NCBI RefSeq assembly: GCF_000764665.1
Contig: NZ_JRGM01000130.1
Span: 62,001 to 126,000 of the forward strand
DNA from: Aeromonas lacus
Lineage (GTDB): Bacteria; Pseudomonadota; Gammaproteobacteria; Enterobacterales; Aeromonadaceae
DNA: 64,000 nt
Reading direction: 5' to 3'
Translations under genes and position numbers: made by a program
The notes under the pieces: generated by a model
What the model saw: only the letters and a program-made list of their open reading frames with translations
Told to the model about the DNA's origin: nothing
The model's database searches: none
Part shown: positions 38,834 to 47,580 of the stretch, piece by piece
Numbering within the stretch: the first letter of the stretch is position 1
Layout of the letters: the number at the start of each line of letters is the position of its first letter

Positions 38834-40867
38834 ATGACTATACCAATGAAGACGACCCTCACGCTGAGCTCGGTGGCCGTATTGCTGCTGCTCTCCGGTT
38901 GCAATAGCGATAATGGAAAAACCGCCCCGGGAGATGTCAATCTGCGTCTGATCGAGACCTCCGATATTCACTCCAATCTGCTTTGTTTTGACTACTACCA
39001 GAACAAGGTCGACCACTCTCTCGGGCTCTCCCGTACCGCGCTGTTGATCCATAAAGCCCGTGAGGAAAATGGCAACAACCTGCTGATCGATAATGGCGAC
39101 CTGATCCAGGGTACGCCGTTGTCGGATTACGTGTTTGCACAATACAAGGGCAATCCGGATTACCTGAAAAAGCTGGGGCATCCTGCAATCAATGCGCTCA
39201 ACCAGTTGAAATATGATGTCGGCAACCTTGGTAACCACGAGTTCAATTATGGCCTCGACTATCTGGCCGATGCGCTGTCGGGGGCCAATTATCCGGTATT
39301 GAATGCCAACGTGTTCGATGCCCGCGATTTCAAACGCGATGGCAATGGCAAGATCGACTGGAATGCCATGCCCAACCGTTTCAAGCCTTATGTGCTGCTC
39401 GACCGTCAGGTGAAGGACGTCAATGGCAATGTGCAGACGGTCAAGGTAGGGGTACTGGGGGTGAATCCGCCCCAGATCATGCAGTGGGATCGCCGTAATC
39501 TGGAAGGCAAGGTCATCGTGGCCGATATGGTCGAGACGGCTGAACACTACATCCCCGAAATGCGTGCCAAGGGGGCCGATCTGGTGGTTGTAGTGGCTCA
39601 CACCGGTATCACGGGGACGCCGCAGGAGCCCTTTATGGAGAACGCTGCGGTTTATCTGGCACAGGTGAAAGGCGTTGACGCTCTGTTGCTGGGCCATGCC
39701 CACAAGGCTTTCCCGGGCGAGTATCCGGATGTCGCCCAGGTCGATAATGCCCAGGGCCGGATTGCCGGCGTGCCTGCCGTCATGCCGGGGGTTGCGGGTA
39801 ACCATCTTGGGGTTATCGACCTGAAATTGACCCAGAAGGATGGCCGCTGGCAGGTGGTTTCCAGTCACTCGGAAGTGCGGCTGGTCGACAAGAGCATGGA
39901 TGTGCCGGGAGATAGTCAAATCGAGGCGTTGGTCGACAAAACCCATGATGCAACCAACCAGTGGCTGGCCGATCCTATCAGCGAGATCGCCAAGCCCATC
40001 TACAGCTTCTTCTCGGTAGTGCAGGACGATGCCTCCCTCCAGATCGTGAGCGATGCCCAGAAGTGGCACATTGATCAGGTGAAGGCGGATTGTCTGAGTC
40101 ATAACGGGGTGAATTGCGCCCTCAACGAGGATCTGCCGGTTTTGTCGGCGGTGGCGCCGTTCCGTGGTGGCCGCAACGGCCCGAACGATTTTACCTGGGT
40201 GCCAGCGGGCAAGATCTCCCTGCGCAACGTGGCGGATCTCTATGTCTTCCCCAACACCCTGCAAGTGACCAAAGTTAACGGTGCGACGGTGAAAGAGTGG
40301 CTGGAGAAGAGCGTCAGCCAGTACAACCATATCGTCCCCGATGCCAGCAAGGTGCAGTGGCTGGTGGTCGATGACTTCCGCCCCTATAACTTCGACATGA
40401 TCAAAGGGGTGCAATACAAGATTGATATCACCCAGCCAGCCCGTTATGACCAGGATGGCAAGCAGATCAGCGATAAGCACAGGATCACCGAGCTCACCTA
40501 TCAGGGCAAACCGATCGACCTGAAGCAGAACTTCTATGTGGTCACCAACAACTATCGCGGCAGCGGTGGCGGCAATTTCCCGGGCATCGACAGCAAAGCG
40601 GTAGTGCATGAAGATCCCATGGAGACCCGCGAAGTGCTCTCTGCTTACGTCAAGGAGATGGCCAAGCAGCATCCGGAAGGGTTTGAGCAGAAAGTGGATA
40701 ACAATTGGAGCCTGGCTGCGTTGCCGGCCGGAGCCAAGGTGTACTTCTACTCCTCAACCAACCCGGAAACCGAAAAACTGGCGGGGAGTAAGCTGAAGCG
40801 AGTCGAAGGGGTCAAGCCGAATGATCCCAAGTTCGTCAACCACGCGATCTATCAGCTGGTTGAATAG
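38834..40867 (+). CDS. cpdB: 2',3'-cyclic-nucleotide 2'-phosphodiesterase/3'-nucleotidase, lipoprotein
   Basis: Periplasmic bifunctional hydrolase of 2',3'-cyclic nucleotides and 3'-nucleotides, used to scavenge nucleosides. 677 residues. A signal peptide with lipobox LLLLSGC (Cys near 22) suggests a lipid anchor, whereas E. coli CpdB is soluble. Metallophosphatase motifs: SDIHSNLLCFDY near 44 (Asp, His), DNGDLIQGTPLSDY, GNHEFNYGLDYL, VVAHTGI and LLGHAHKAF. The C-terminal 5'-nucleotidase substrate domain contains FRGGRNGPNDF and NYRGSGGGNFPG. It has its own promoter region and a strong terminator. Confidence 0.92.
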   Translation: MTIPMKTTLTLSSVAVLLLLSGCNSDNGKTAPGDVNLRLIETSDIHSNLLCFDYYQNKVDHSLGLSRTALLIHKAREENGNNLLIDNGDLIQGTPLSDYVFAQYKGNPDYLKKLGHPAINALNQLKYDVGNLGNHEFNYGLDYLADALSGANYPVLNANVFDARDFKRDGNGKIDWNAMPNRFKPYVLLDRQVKDVNGNVQTVKVGVLGVNPPQIMQWDRRNLEGKVIVADMVETAEHYIPEMRAKGADLVVVVAHTGITGTPQEPFMENAAVYLAQVKGVDALLLGHAHKAFPGEYPDVAQVDNAQGRIAGVPAVMPGVAGNHLGVIDLKLTQKDGRWQVVSSHSEVRLVDKSMDVPGDSQIEALVDKTHDATNQWLADPISEIAKPIYSFFSVVQDDASLQIVSDAQKWHIDQVKADCLSHNGVNCALNEDLPVLSAVAPFRGGRNGPNDFTWVPAGKISLRNVADLYVFPNTLQVTKVNGATVKEWLEKSVSQYNHIVPDASKVQWLVVDDFRPYNFDMIKGVQYKIDITQPARYDQDGKQISDKHRITELTYQGKPIDLKQNFYVVTNNYRGSGGGNFPGIDSKAVVHEDPMETREVLSAYVKEMAKQHPEGFEQKVDNNWSLAALPAGAKVYFYSSTNPETEKLAGSKLKRVEGVKPNDPKFVNHAIYQLVE

Positions 40868-40920
40868 GCTGCGAGCGGTGCATCGCCATGAGTGATGCAT
40901 GGTTGTAATGGCAGAACCCT

Positions 40921-40950
40921 TATGCCCCCGCTCCGGGGGCATATTTTTTG
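40921..40950 (+). terminator. Terminator after cpdB
   Basis: ATGCCCCC / GGGGGCAT stem, GCTCC loop, then ATTTTTT. It separates cpdB from the convergent ogt gene. Confidence 0.88.
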
Positions 40951-41002
40951 CCCCGATGCGGTGAGCGATTGTTGATGCCCTCGTTCGGCTTGGCGGAGCT
41001 CT

Positions 41003-41500
41003 TTACTGTGCAGTGGTTACAACATTCTTCTCTTGCTTCTCCAGCGCCAGCAGCACCTTTTTAATCTCCAATCCCCCCGCATAGCCGGTCAGGCTGCCGT
41101 TTTGGCCGATCACCCGATGGCAGGGGACGATGATCGAGAGCGGATTGCGGCCGTTCGCCGCGCCCACTGCTCGTACCGCATTCGGCTTGCCGATGGCACG
41201 GGCAATATCGCTGTAGCTGCGGGTTTCGCCATAGGGGATGTCACACAGCGCTTGCCACACCGCTTGCTGAAAGGCGGTGCCACGAGCCGCAAGGGGCAGG
41301 GAGAAGCGCTGCAAGCGACCGGCAAAATAGGCGTCAAACTCGGCGAGGAAGGGGGCCAGCGCTGCGGCGTCTTGCTGCCAGCCGCTCATATCGGGCAGCG
41401 CCCGCAGGCCCGTGACAAAGTCCACGTGCACCAAGCCATGCTCGTTGATGGCAACCAGCAGATCGCCGCAGCGGGTCGGCAGAATATCGTATCGGATCAT
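41003..41500 (-). CDS. ogt: Methylated-DNA--protein-cysteine methyltransferase
   Basis: Suicidal repair protein that takes methyl or alkyl groups from O6-alkylguanine. 165 residues from the ATG at 41500. The active cysteine is Cys127 in IIVPCHRVIG, with the arginine finger region NAVRAVGAANGRNP at 107-120 and the glycine loop GSLTGYAGG near 136. Its ATG overlaps the stop of the preceding ada/alkA gene by 4 bp (ATGA). It supplies the C-terminal methyltransferase function that is fused in E. coli Ada. Confidence 0.95.
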   Translation of the reverse strand: MIRYDILPTRCGDLLVAINEHGLVHVDFVTGLRALPDMSGWQQDAAALAPFLAEFDAYFAGRLQRFSLPLAARGTAFQQAVWQALCDIPYGETRSYSDIARAIGKPNAVRAVGAANGRNPLSIIVPCHRVIGQNGSLTGYAGGLEIKKVLLALEKQEKNVVTTAQ

Positions 41501-43041
41501 GATGTTATTTCCTGTTGTTGGTTGCCGGACTGCGCTTCGTTGCGACCGGTATCGGTAAGCAAGGCAGGTGCTTCGCTCATGGCATGCCATAGCCAGCTTG
41601 CGGCGTAGGCGCGCCACGGCTGCCATGCGGCACTCTGCGCCAATACCTCTTTCACCGGTAGTTTGGCGCCTCCCCCGAGCGCTTTTTGCAGTACCAGATC
41701 GGAGGCGGGGAAGGCATCGGTATCGAGTCCGCAGCGCAGCCGCCAGTAAGCGACCGTCCAGGGGCCTATGCCCGGTAGTGCCAGCAACTGGCCGTCACTG
41801 GCTGTCGTGAGGGTCATCTCGCCGCTGGCCAGCGCCTCGGCCACTCCCCGCAGGGTGCGAATGCGGCTGCCGGGCATGCCGATGCCGTCGAGATCGAGCT
41901 CACACAGCTGGGTGGGGGTCGGCAGTTGCGCCACCCCGAATTGGGCCTCGGTGCGGGCCACCAGTCGCCCGAGTATGGTGATGGCCCCCTTGACCGAGAC
42001 CTGCTGGCCGACGATGGCGCGCAGCATCACCTCGTACTCGTCCCAGCCACCCGGCAGTCGCACGCCGGGCCAGCGTGTCTGCAAACGGGCCAGTAGTGGA
42101 TCCTGACCGAGCTGAGCGCCGATCCGCTGCATGTCGGCATCGAGATCCCACATCCTGCGCACCCGATAGAGCAGATCAGGCAGCGCGGCGAGCGGCAGAT
42201 CATGGACGGTGAGCTGCAGGCTGTGCCCCTTGCCCTGCGCGATGCGCACCACTGCAACCTGATCGCCAACCAGATAGCGCCGCTCATACACTTCGCCATC
42301 CACCCGCTCCAGTCCGGGGATCGCCCGCAGCCGATAGAACGCCAGCATGGCCGCTACGTCATACGGAGGGCGGTAGGGCAGTTGCAGTGTCAGCGTTGCC
42401 CCACGCTGGCCTGAAGCACTGTGGTCGGCCATATCGTCGCAGCCTTCCTGCTGGCGCAGGGTTCGTGGGGCCAGCCCATAGGCGTTCAGCCAGGCATCGT
42501 TGAAGCGGCGGATGCTGGCAAATCCGGCGGCAAACGCGATGTCGGTGATGGGCAGCCGAGTCTCGGTCAGCAGCCGTTTCGCCAGCAGCAGGCGGCGCGT
42601 CTGCTCCACCTGCTTTGGCGAGGCGCCAAGGTAGGCCTCGAACTGGCGGCGTAGCGTGCGCTCACTGATACCGGCTTCTGCGGCCAGTTCGGCGAGCGTG
42701 CAGTCTGCCAGCTCGCCGCGATCGATACGCGCCAGCAGCCGTGTCAGCTGAGCAGGCAAGTCGCTGCGAGCGGCGGGCGCCAGCTCAGGGCGGCAGCGCA
42801 GGCAGGGTCGCAGGCCATACTGCTCGGCCGCTGCGGCGCTCGGGAAGTAACGCACATTGTGCTCGTGCGGCGGACGTGCCGGGCAGACAGGTCGGCAGTA
42901 GATGCCGGTCGAGATGACGCCGGTAAAGAAGCGGCCATCGAATCGCGCGTCGCGGGCGAGCCGTGCGGCGTGGCACTGCTCGCGGCTGAGGGCGTTGATC
43001 TGGTGATCCTGTGGCTGGTCACGCTCGTGCTGCGGCGTCAT
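41497..43041 (-). CDS. Ada-type regulator fused to AlkA 3-methyladenine DNA glycosylase
   Basis: 514 residues from the ATG at 43041 (a GTG at 43089 would add 16). Ada N-terminal methylphosphotriester domain with zinc ligands Cys49, Cys53, Cys80 and Cys83; Cys49 (GIYCRPVCPARPP) is the expected methyl acceptor. AraC HTH follows (about 100-195; CTLAELAAEAGISERTLRRQF). Then AlkA_N (about 210-300) and the HhH-GPD glycosylase with LPGIGPWTVAYWRLRCG and the catalytic aspartate in DAFPASDLVLQKALG near 455. It therefore combines inducer, activator and base-excision enzyme, with the O6-methyltransferase in the next gene (ogt, 4-bp overlap). Confidence 0.93.
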   Translation of the reverse strand: MTPQHERDQPQDHQINALSREQCHAARLARDARFDGRFFTGVISTGIYCRPVCPARPPHEHNVRYFPSAAAAEQYGLRPCLRCRPELAPAARSDLPAQLTRLLARIDRGELADCTLAELAAEAGISERTLRRQFEAYLGASPKQVEQTRRLLLAKRLLTETRLPITDIAFAAGFASIRRFNDAWLNAYGLAPRTLRQQEGCDDMADHSASGQRGATLTLQLPYRPPYDVAAMLAFYRLRAIPGLERVDGEVYERRYLVGDQVAVVRIAQGKGHSLQLTVHDLPLAALPDLLYRVRRMWDLDADMQRIGAQLGQDPLLARLQTRWPGVRLPGGWDEYEVMLRAIVGQQVSVKGAITILGRLVARTEAQFGVAQLPTPTQLCELDLDGIGMPGSRIRTLRGVAEALASGEMTLTTASDGQLLALPGIGPWTVAYWRLRCGLDTDAFPASDLVLQKALGGGAKLPVKEVLAQSAAWQPWRAYAASWLWHAMSEAPALLTDTGRNEAQSGNQQQEITS

Positions 43042-43248
43042 GGCATGGCTCTCTTGCTGGTGGGTGCCGGGTGTTTGCTGATGCGGCACAAAAGGGATGA
43101 GTGAGAGACTAAGCAGGATCGCGGGTGATGACTAGCCAGAAACGGACAGAGATAGCAATTAAGTTTGCGCGGAATGTGCGCTGAAACAGGTGAAGGTCAT
43201 GCGCAACTGTGCGAAGGTGGTTGGGCCTTTATCACCGAGGATTGCACT

Positions 43249-43650
43249 ATGCCAGGTCCCGCCCGTGCCGGCGCCCTGATCTACGCCAGGGAACCGGGCT
43301 TGCTGAGCCACTTTTATCGAACCTTGCTGCAGATGGAGATCCGCAGTCAGAGCGAGCAGCTGATCGTGCTGGAGAACGGTGACATCCAGCTGCTTGTGCA
43401 TGCCATCCCCGAGCCCTATATCGGACAGGTCGTTATTACAACGCCGCCAGCGCTGCGCGAGCAGGGGGCCATCAAGCTCTTCTTTACCGTGCCAAGCCTT
43501 GCGTGGGCGGAGGCGAAAGCGGCGGATCTCGGTGGCGGCTTGCTGCCGCAGCAGTGGTCCGGGCCTGGGTTCGTGGTGCGCAATGCGTTTGACCCGGAGG
43601 GTAACATCTTGCAACTGCGCGAGTTTTTGAACGCGCAGGATCCACTCTGA
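43249..43650 (+). CDS. VOC (glyoxalase/bleomycin-resistance fold) family protein
   Basis: 133 residues from the ATG at 43249 with GAGG 9 bases upstream; the frame is open from 43165. The VOC pattern is complete: FYRTLLQMEIR near 18-28, GDIQLLVHAIP near 43-53, FTVPSLAWAEAKAADLGG near 78-95, and the final strand FDPEGNILQLREF. Metal ligands are not clearly in place, so catalysis or substrate binding is unassigned. Confidence 0.8.
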   Translation: MPGPARAGALIYAREPGLLSHFYRTLLQMEIRSQSEQLIVLENGDIQLLVHAIPEPYIGQVVITTPPALREQGAIKLFFTVPSLAWAEAKAADLGGGLLPQQWSGPGFVVRNAFDPEGNILQLREFLNAQDPL

Positions 43651-43667
43651 CACGGATCGTTTGCCAA

Positions 43668-43699
43668 TAAAAAACGGGGCCTTGTCGCCCCGTTTTTTA
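43668..43699. terminator. Bidirectional terminator
   Basis: AAAAAACGGGGC / GCCCCGTTTTTT with short loop CTTGTC; A and T tracts on both sides, serving the VOC gene and the convergent carboxypeptidase gene. Confidence 0.88.
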
Positions 43700-43705
43700 T
43701 TGCTG

Positions 43706-45184
43706 TCACCTCAGATAGCGCTGTTCCAGATGCTGGCGCAGCCAGTGCGGGTTCAGCGCCTCGCCGGTAGCGCGGCTGATCAGCTCATCCGTGCTGTAGC
43801 TGCTACCCTGCGACCAGATATGGCGGCCGAGCCAGGCGAAGATCTCCGGCAGGCGGCCTGCGGCGATCACCTCACTCATGCTGCCGAGCTCTTTCTCCAG
43901 CGCAAAGCGCAGCTGAGCGGCATACATGGCGCCGAGCGTGTAGCTCGGGAAGTAGCCGAAGGAGCCGTCAGTCCAGTGGATATCCTGCATGCAACCATTG
44001 CGGTAGTTGCCCCTGGTGGAGAGTCCCAGCCACTGCTGCATCTTCGCATCCCACAGTTCGGGGATGTCTGCTACTTCGATCCGCCCTTCTATCAGGTCGC
44101 GCTCCAGTTCGTAGCGCAGGATGACGTGGGCAGGATAGGTCACCTCATCCGCATCGACCCGGATAAAACCGGGCTCGACCCGGCTGTAGAGTCTGGCGAG
44201 ATTGCTCGGGCTCAGGGCCGGCTGATCGCCGAAATGGGCACGAATATGGGGCGCCAGCAACGAGAGGAAGGCGGGATCGTGGCCGAGCTGCATCTCGCAA
44301 AACAGGCTCTGGCTCTCGTGAATCGCCATGGAGCGCGCCTCGGCAACCGGCTGCCCCGACAGCTGGCGTGGCAAGCCCTGCTCGTAACGGGCGTGGCCAG
44401 TCTCATGGACTATGCCCATCAGGCTGGAGATAAACTCCTGCTCGTTGTATCTGGTGGTGATGCGCACATCGGTCGGTACACCGCCGCAGAAGGGGTGACT
44501 GCTCACATCAAGTCGGCCATGGGCGAAGTCAAAACCGAGCAGCCCCATTACTTCCTGACCAAGCGCCTGCTGGGCCGCGATGGGGAAGGGGCCTTGCGGC
44601 AGCAGTACGGACTCTCCCTTCTGCCGCTCGCTGACCTGCTGGATAAGGGGCGGCAGCCAGCTGGCGAGATCGCCGAAGATCTGATCCAGCCGCTTGCTGG
44701 TCATGCCCGGCTCATAGAGTGCCAGCATGGCGTCGTAGGGGCGCACGCCGAGCTTGTCTGCCCGCAAACGTGCCACCTCGCGGGAGAGCTTCACCACCTC
44801 TTCGAGATTGGGGGCAAAACCGGCCCAGTCGTTGTTTTTGCGCTGGCTGCGCCAGGCGTGTTCGCACTTGCTGCCGGCGAGCGACAGCGCCTCGACCAGC
44901 TCGCCGGGCAGCAGGCTGGCATCCTGCCACTGGCGCTTGATTTCGCGCAGGTTGGCGCGCTGCACCTCGTCCAGCTGCTCGCTCTCTGCCTTGGCAATCC
45001 AGTCGCCAAGTTCCGGGGCGGTGCGCTTGTGGTGGATGATGAGGCCGAGCTCGGCCAGCGCTTCGGCACGCGCCTCATTGCCCCCTTCCGGCATCATGGC
45101 AGCGCGATCCCAGCCACAGATGGCGGAGAGGTGGTTGAGGCGGTGCAGCTGTTGCTGGTGCTGTTCAAGTTTCTGGTATGACAT
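43706..45184 (-). CDS. M32-family metallocarboxypeptidase (Taq carboxypeptidase type)
   Basis: Cytoplasmic zinc carboxypeptidase that removes C-terminal residues with broad specificity. 492 residues, mostly helical. The zinc motif is HETGH at 260-264, with HESQSLFCE further on giving the third ligand glutamate, and GTVSRY-type DVRITTRYNEQEF near 239. Further family motifs are IRVDADEVTYPAH and DIHWTDGSFGYFPSYTLG. The next gene, smrA, lies 39 bp further downstream in the transcriptional sense upstream; both are on the minus strand. Confidence 0.92.
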   Translation of the reverse strand: MSYQKLEQHQQQLHRLNHLSAICGWDRAAMMPEGGNEARAEALAELGLIIHHKRTAPELGDWIAKAESEQLDEVQRANLREIKRQWQDASLLPGELVEALSLAGSKCEHAWRSQRKNNDWAGFAPNLEEVVKLSREVARLRADKLGVRPYDAMLALYEPGMTSKRLDQIFGDLASWLPPLIQQVSERQKGESVLLPQGPFPIAAQQALGQEVMGLLGFDFAHGRLDVSSHPFCGGVPTDVRITTRYNEQEFISSLMGIVHETGHARYEQGLPRQLSGQPVAEARSMAIHESQSLFCEMQLGHDPAFLSLLAPHIRAHFGDQPALSPSNLARLYSRVEPGFIRVDADEVTYPAHVILRYELERDLIEGRIEVADIPELWDAKMQQWLGLSTRGNYRNGCMQDIHWTDGSFGYFPSYTLGAMYAAQLRFALEKELGSMSEVIAAGRLPEIFAWLGRHIWSQGSSYSTDELISRATGEALNPHWLRQHLEQRYLR

Positions 45185-45223
45185 GGTGTTGTCCTTGTGA
45201 TCGTCCCTGACGGGCGCCCGGGA

Positions 45224-45805
45224 TCAGCCGAGGCGCTTCTGGTGGCGTTCGCGGTTTTCCGCTTTCTTGCGCTCGCTCTTGCGCAGCAATACATAGAGGG
45301 CGCCGCTGCCGCCGTGGCGGCGCTCGGCGCTGTGGATGGCCATCACCGCCGGCAACTGCGGCAGCCAGGCGCTGACGTAGCTTTTCAGCAGGGCGCGCGA
45401 CGTGCTGCGCTCCCCCTTGCCGTGCAGGATCAGCAGGCAGCGGATATCGCGCTGCTCGCAATCAGTGATGAACTGCACCAGCGTCTGGCGCGCTTCATTG
45501 AGCGTTTTCTGGTGCAAGTCCAGGCTTGCCTGCAGCTCGTATTTGCCGAGTCGCAGCTTTTTGTAGACCCCTTCTTGTACGCCATCGCGCTTGAAACCGG
45601 TGATCTCGTGCGGGTCGAGCATCTCGATCGCCTCCATGGTGAGGTGATCGAGCGCCAGCTGCTCGGCAGTGGCGGCCTGACGGCGGGCCAGCTGAGCTTC
45701 TGTTGGGGCGGATTTCACCCCCTGGGGATGGATATTGTCGCTGCGAATGGGCCTGACATCGGCCACTTCATTCAGAAAAAGCGAGAGTTCGTCGCTATGT
45801 GACAC
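45224..45805 (-). CDS. smrA: Smr-domain DNA endonuclease SmrA
   Basis: 193 residues from the GTG at 45805, with GGGGAG eight bases upstream; the frame extends 26 codons further up without homology. N-terminal conserved block DELSLFLNEVADVRPI, then the Smr (MutS2-type) domain from about residue 85 with DLHQKTLNEARQTLVQFI, ILHGKGERS and the closing HGGSGALYVLLRK. E. coli SmrA (YdaL) has the same layout. The conserved DLHQ-type acidic/His pair suggests nuclease function, known for the family. Confidence 0.9.
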   Translation of the reverse strand: MSHSDELSLFLNEVADVRPIRSDNIHPQGVKSAPTEAQLARRQAATAEQLALDHLTMEAIEMLDPHEITGFKRDGVQEGVYKKLRLGKYELQASLDLHQKTLNEARQTLVQFITDCEQRDIRCLLILHGKGERSTSRALLKSYVSAWLPQLPAVMAIHSAERRHGGSGALYVLLRKSERKKAENRERHQKRLG

Positions 45806-45952
45806 GGCAGGCTCCCCATATGAAACAAAGTGGGGGTCATTATAGCGGTGCCAGCCGATCTGCAAAACGATCGTCCGGTTCAATAGCGCGGGGAGGAATA
45901 AACCGGGGCGCCGGAGACGAAACAGGCGGCCAGTTGCTGCCGCCTGCGGGGG

Positions 45953-46102
45953 TTACTTCTCTGCTTTGGGTGGTTGCGAGTGCATCACCTTGTAGATGAA
46001 GTAGGCAGCGTAAGAGCTGATCAGGATGAAGGTGCCGATAATCACCATCATCGACATCAAACCCACGCTGTTGCCAAACATCAGATCCAGCCAAAAGTCC
46101 AT
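45953..46102 (-). CDS. Small DUF3149-type single-helix membrane protein
   Basis: 49 residues from the ATG at 46102 (MDFWLDLMFGNSVG) to the TAA at 45953. One hydrophobic helix (about 14-38) follows the short conserved DLMFGNSVGLMSM block; a lysine-rich tail ends the protein. The block matches the DUF3149 family of about 50-residue proteins whose function is unknown. A good ribosome-binding site is present (GACAGGAGCAATGAA). A CRP-like site lies some 110 bp upstream on the same strand. Confidence 0.75.
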   Translation of the reverse strand: MDFWLDLMFGNSVGLMSMMVIIGTFILISSYAAYFIYKVMHSQPPKAEK

Positions 46103-46213
46103 TTCATTGCTCCTGTCACCCGGTGGATGACAGGCATCATAAATACCCCTTTAGCTGCAGGGAGATGATCCCGATCAACTCCCTATGCGATTGTTTTATG
46201 ACCACCTGCAAAT

Positions 46214-46229
46214 TGTGATGAATCTCACT
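46214..46229 (-). promoter_or_regulatory. CRP-like site upstream of the DUF3149 gene
   Basis: TGTGA-N6-TCACT, 9 of 10 bases of the CRP consensus, near-symmetrical. It lies at the 3' end of the TraB/GumN gene (its stop is at 46225-46227) and about 110-127 bp before the DUF3149 start. No matching -10 was clearly recognised, so function is a guess. Confidence 0.4.
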
Positions 46230-47127
46230 CGAATCCTTGTTTGGTGCTTTGCAGCACGGTTGGCGTGGTCAGCAGAGTGACGCGCCACCCCTGCTGCTCC
46301 AGCAGCGCCAGCAGTCCCTGCTCGCCGTAAAGATGCAGCGCGCCGACCACAATAAAGCTCTCGTTGGGCAGGGTCTGCCACTTTGCCAGCCAGTTGTGGT
46401 TGCGTTCGGCCAGCAGGGTCTGCTCCATCCAGCTCTGCAGGGCGGGCGGTGCCATCTCCTCCTTGAGCAGATTGATAAGCGTTGCCTCGTCCCCTTGCTG
46501 CCACGCCTTCATCACGGCGGCGAAGCCGGTGTCGAGCATTGGCAGTTCGTCGAGGGTGCTGGAGAGCATCAGGGTCTGGTTGTCACCCACGCTGGCAAGA
46601 TAGCCGAGCTGCTCCAGCAGGGTCTCGAAGCCCACCACGGGTTTGCCCTCTTTGGCGGCCAGTGCGGCAAAGTGTTGATCTATCCCGAGCTCGCTCTTGA
46701 AGTCGGATCGGGCCATGGCGGCCTGCGTCAGGGTGATGGCAACAAACCAGGGGCGCAGCGGGGCGAGCGCAGCTTCATTGAGGCCAAGACGCGCGCCAGC
46801 CATCAGGGTGCGCTGGTAGAGCTCGGCAGGCAGATGCTCTTTGAGTGCCTTGCCATCTACCAGGCGGGTGAGAGAGCCCATCTCTTGCCACTGCTCTTGC
46901 GTGATGTTGTTCATGTCGACTTCCATCACCAGTGCACGGCTCTGCAGCCAGGCCCGTTCGACAGCTTCTGGTAGCGGATAGAGGGAGGGCTTGCCCGCAT
47001 GAATGGAGCCCAGCAGCCAGTGTTGCTGGTTGCCCTTGCTGATCTTGTAGAAGGCGGGATCGGCAAAGGCGCTGAGCGGCAGCAGCAGGCAGAGTAGAAA
47101 GGCAAACAGGGAGCGCTGGAATTTCAT
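46225..47127 (-). CDS. TraB/GumN-family secreted protein
   Basis: 300 residues from the ATG at 47127 (MKFQRSLFAFLLCLLL) with AAGGATC upstream; a Sec signal peptide is cleaved after about ALSAFA (residue ~22). The family signature starts with FYKISKGNQQHWLLGSIHAG near 25-44, the HAG... block containing the conserved histidine, followed by VMEVDM (near 68) and ending with NESFIVVGALHLYGEQGLLALLEQQGW. Bacterial GumN members are suspected metal-dependent enzymes; substrate is unknown. Divergent from the DUF1904 gene. Confidence 0.8.
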   Translation of the reverse strand: MKFQRSLFAFLLCLLLPLSAFADPAFYKISKGNQQHWLLGSIHAGKPSLYPLPEAVERAWLQSRALVMEVDMNNITQEQWQEMGSLTRLVDGKALKEHLPAELYQRTLMAGARLGLNEAALAPLRPWFVAITLTQAAMARSDFKSELGIDQHFAALAAKEGKPVVGFETLLEQLGYLASVGDNQTLMLSSTLDELPMLDTGFAAVMKAWQQGDEATLINLLKEEMAPPALQSWMEQTLLAERNHNWLAKWQTLPNESFIVVGALHLYGEQGLLALLEQQGWRVTLLTTPTVLQSTKQGFE

Positions 47128-47213
47128 GGTGATCCTTATCCGGGCTGGTGACTTCTTTTCATCGCAGGAGACTCTATGATAAGTGCTCATTTCCGATAGC
47201 CAAGAGGTTTGCC

Positions 47214-47546
47214 ATGCCCCATCTTCGTTTTCGTGCCGTTTCACTCGATACCCTCAAGGAGATCTGCGCGCCACTGCTTGCGGATCTCTGTGCCCTGATC
47301 GGTGGCAAGCCAGAGTTCGTCACCATGGAACGGGTCGAGAGCCATTGGGTTCGTGACGGTGAGCTGGAGTCCGGTTTTCCGTTTGTCGAGCTGCACTGGT
47401 TTGCCAGGCCGCAGGAGATTCAGGATGCGGCAGCAGGCCTTATCACCCACCATCTGAAGGCGGCGTTGGGGGAACAGACCTATGTGGTAGTGCAGGTTTT
47501 CCCCATCGATAAAGGCGCCTACTACAGCAATGGCGAGCACTATTGA
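47214..47546 (+). CDS. DUF1904-family protein (tautomerase-like)
   Basis: 110 residues from the ATG at 47214 with AAGAGG upstream. The pattern MPHLRFRAV at the start, VESHWVRDGE in the middle and VELHWFARPQEIQD, then VVVQVFPIDKGAYYSNG at the end matches DUF1904, a tautomerase/MIF-like fold family of unknown function. The N-terminal catalytic-proline position is Pro2, as in tautomerases. It is a single gene divergent from the TraB gene; an inverted repeat lies between it and the convergent SDR gene. Confidence 0.75.
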   Translation: MPHLRFRAVSLDTLKEICAPLLADLCALIGGKPEFVTMERVESHWVRDGELESGFPFVELHWFARPQEIQDAAAGLITHHLKAALGEQTYVVVQVFPIDKGAYYSNGEHY

Positions 47547-47580
47547 GCGAGGCGACGCAGGTCGTCGCCAGCGCAAGGGA

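Noticed and set aside
38798-40672. 624-codon minus frame opposite cpdB
   Set aside because: Antisense shadow; cpdB has signal peptide, lipobox and all metallophosphatase motifs.
43661-45181. 506-codon plus frame opposite the M32 carboxypeptidase
   Set aside because: It crosses a bidirectional terminator and mirrors a gene with HETGH and all M32 motifs.
45840-46094. 84-codon minus frame overlapping the DUF3149 gene
   Set aside because: Overlaps it in another frame; the DUF3149 frame has the ribosome-binding site, a membrane helix and family pattern.
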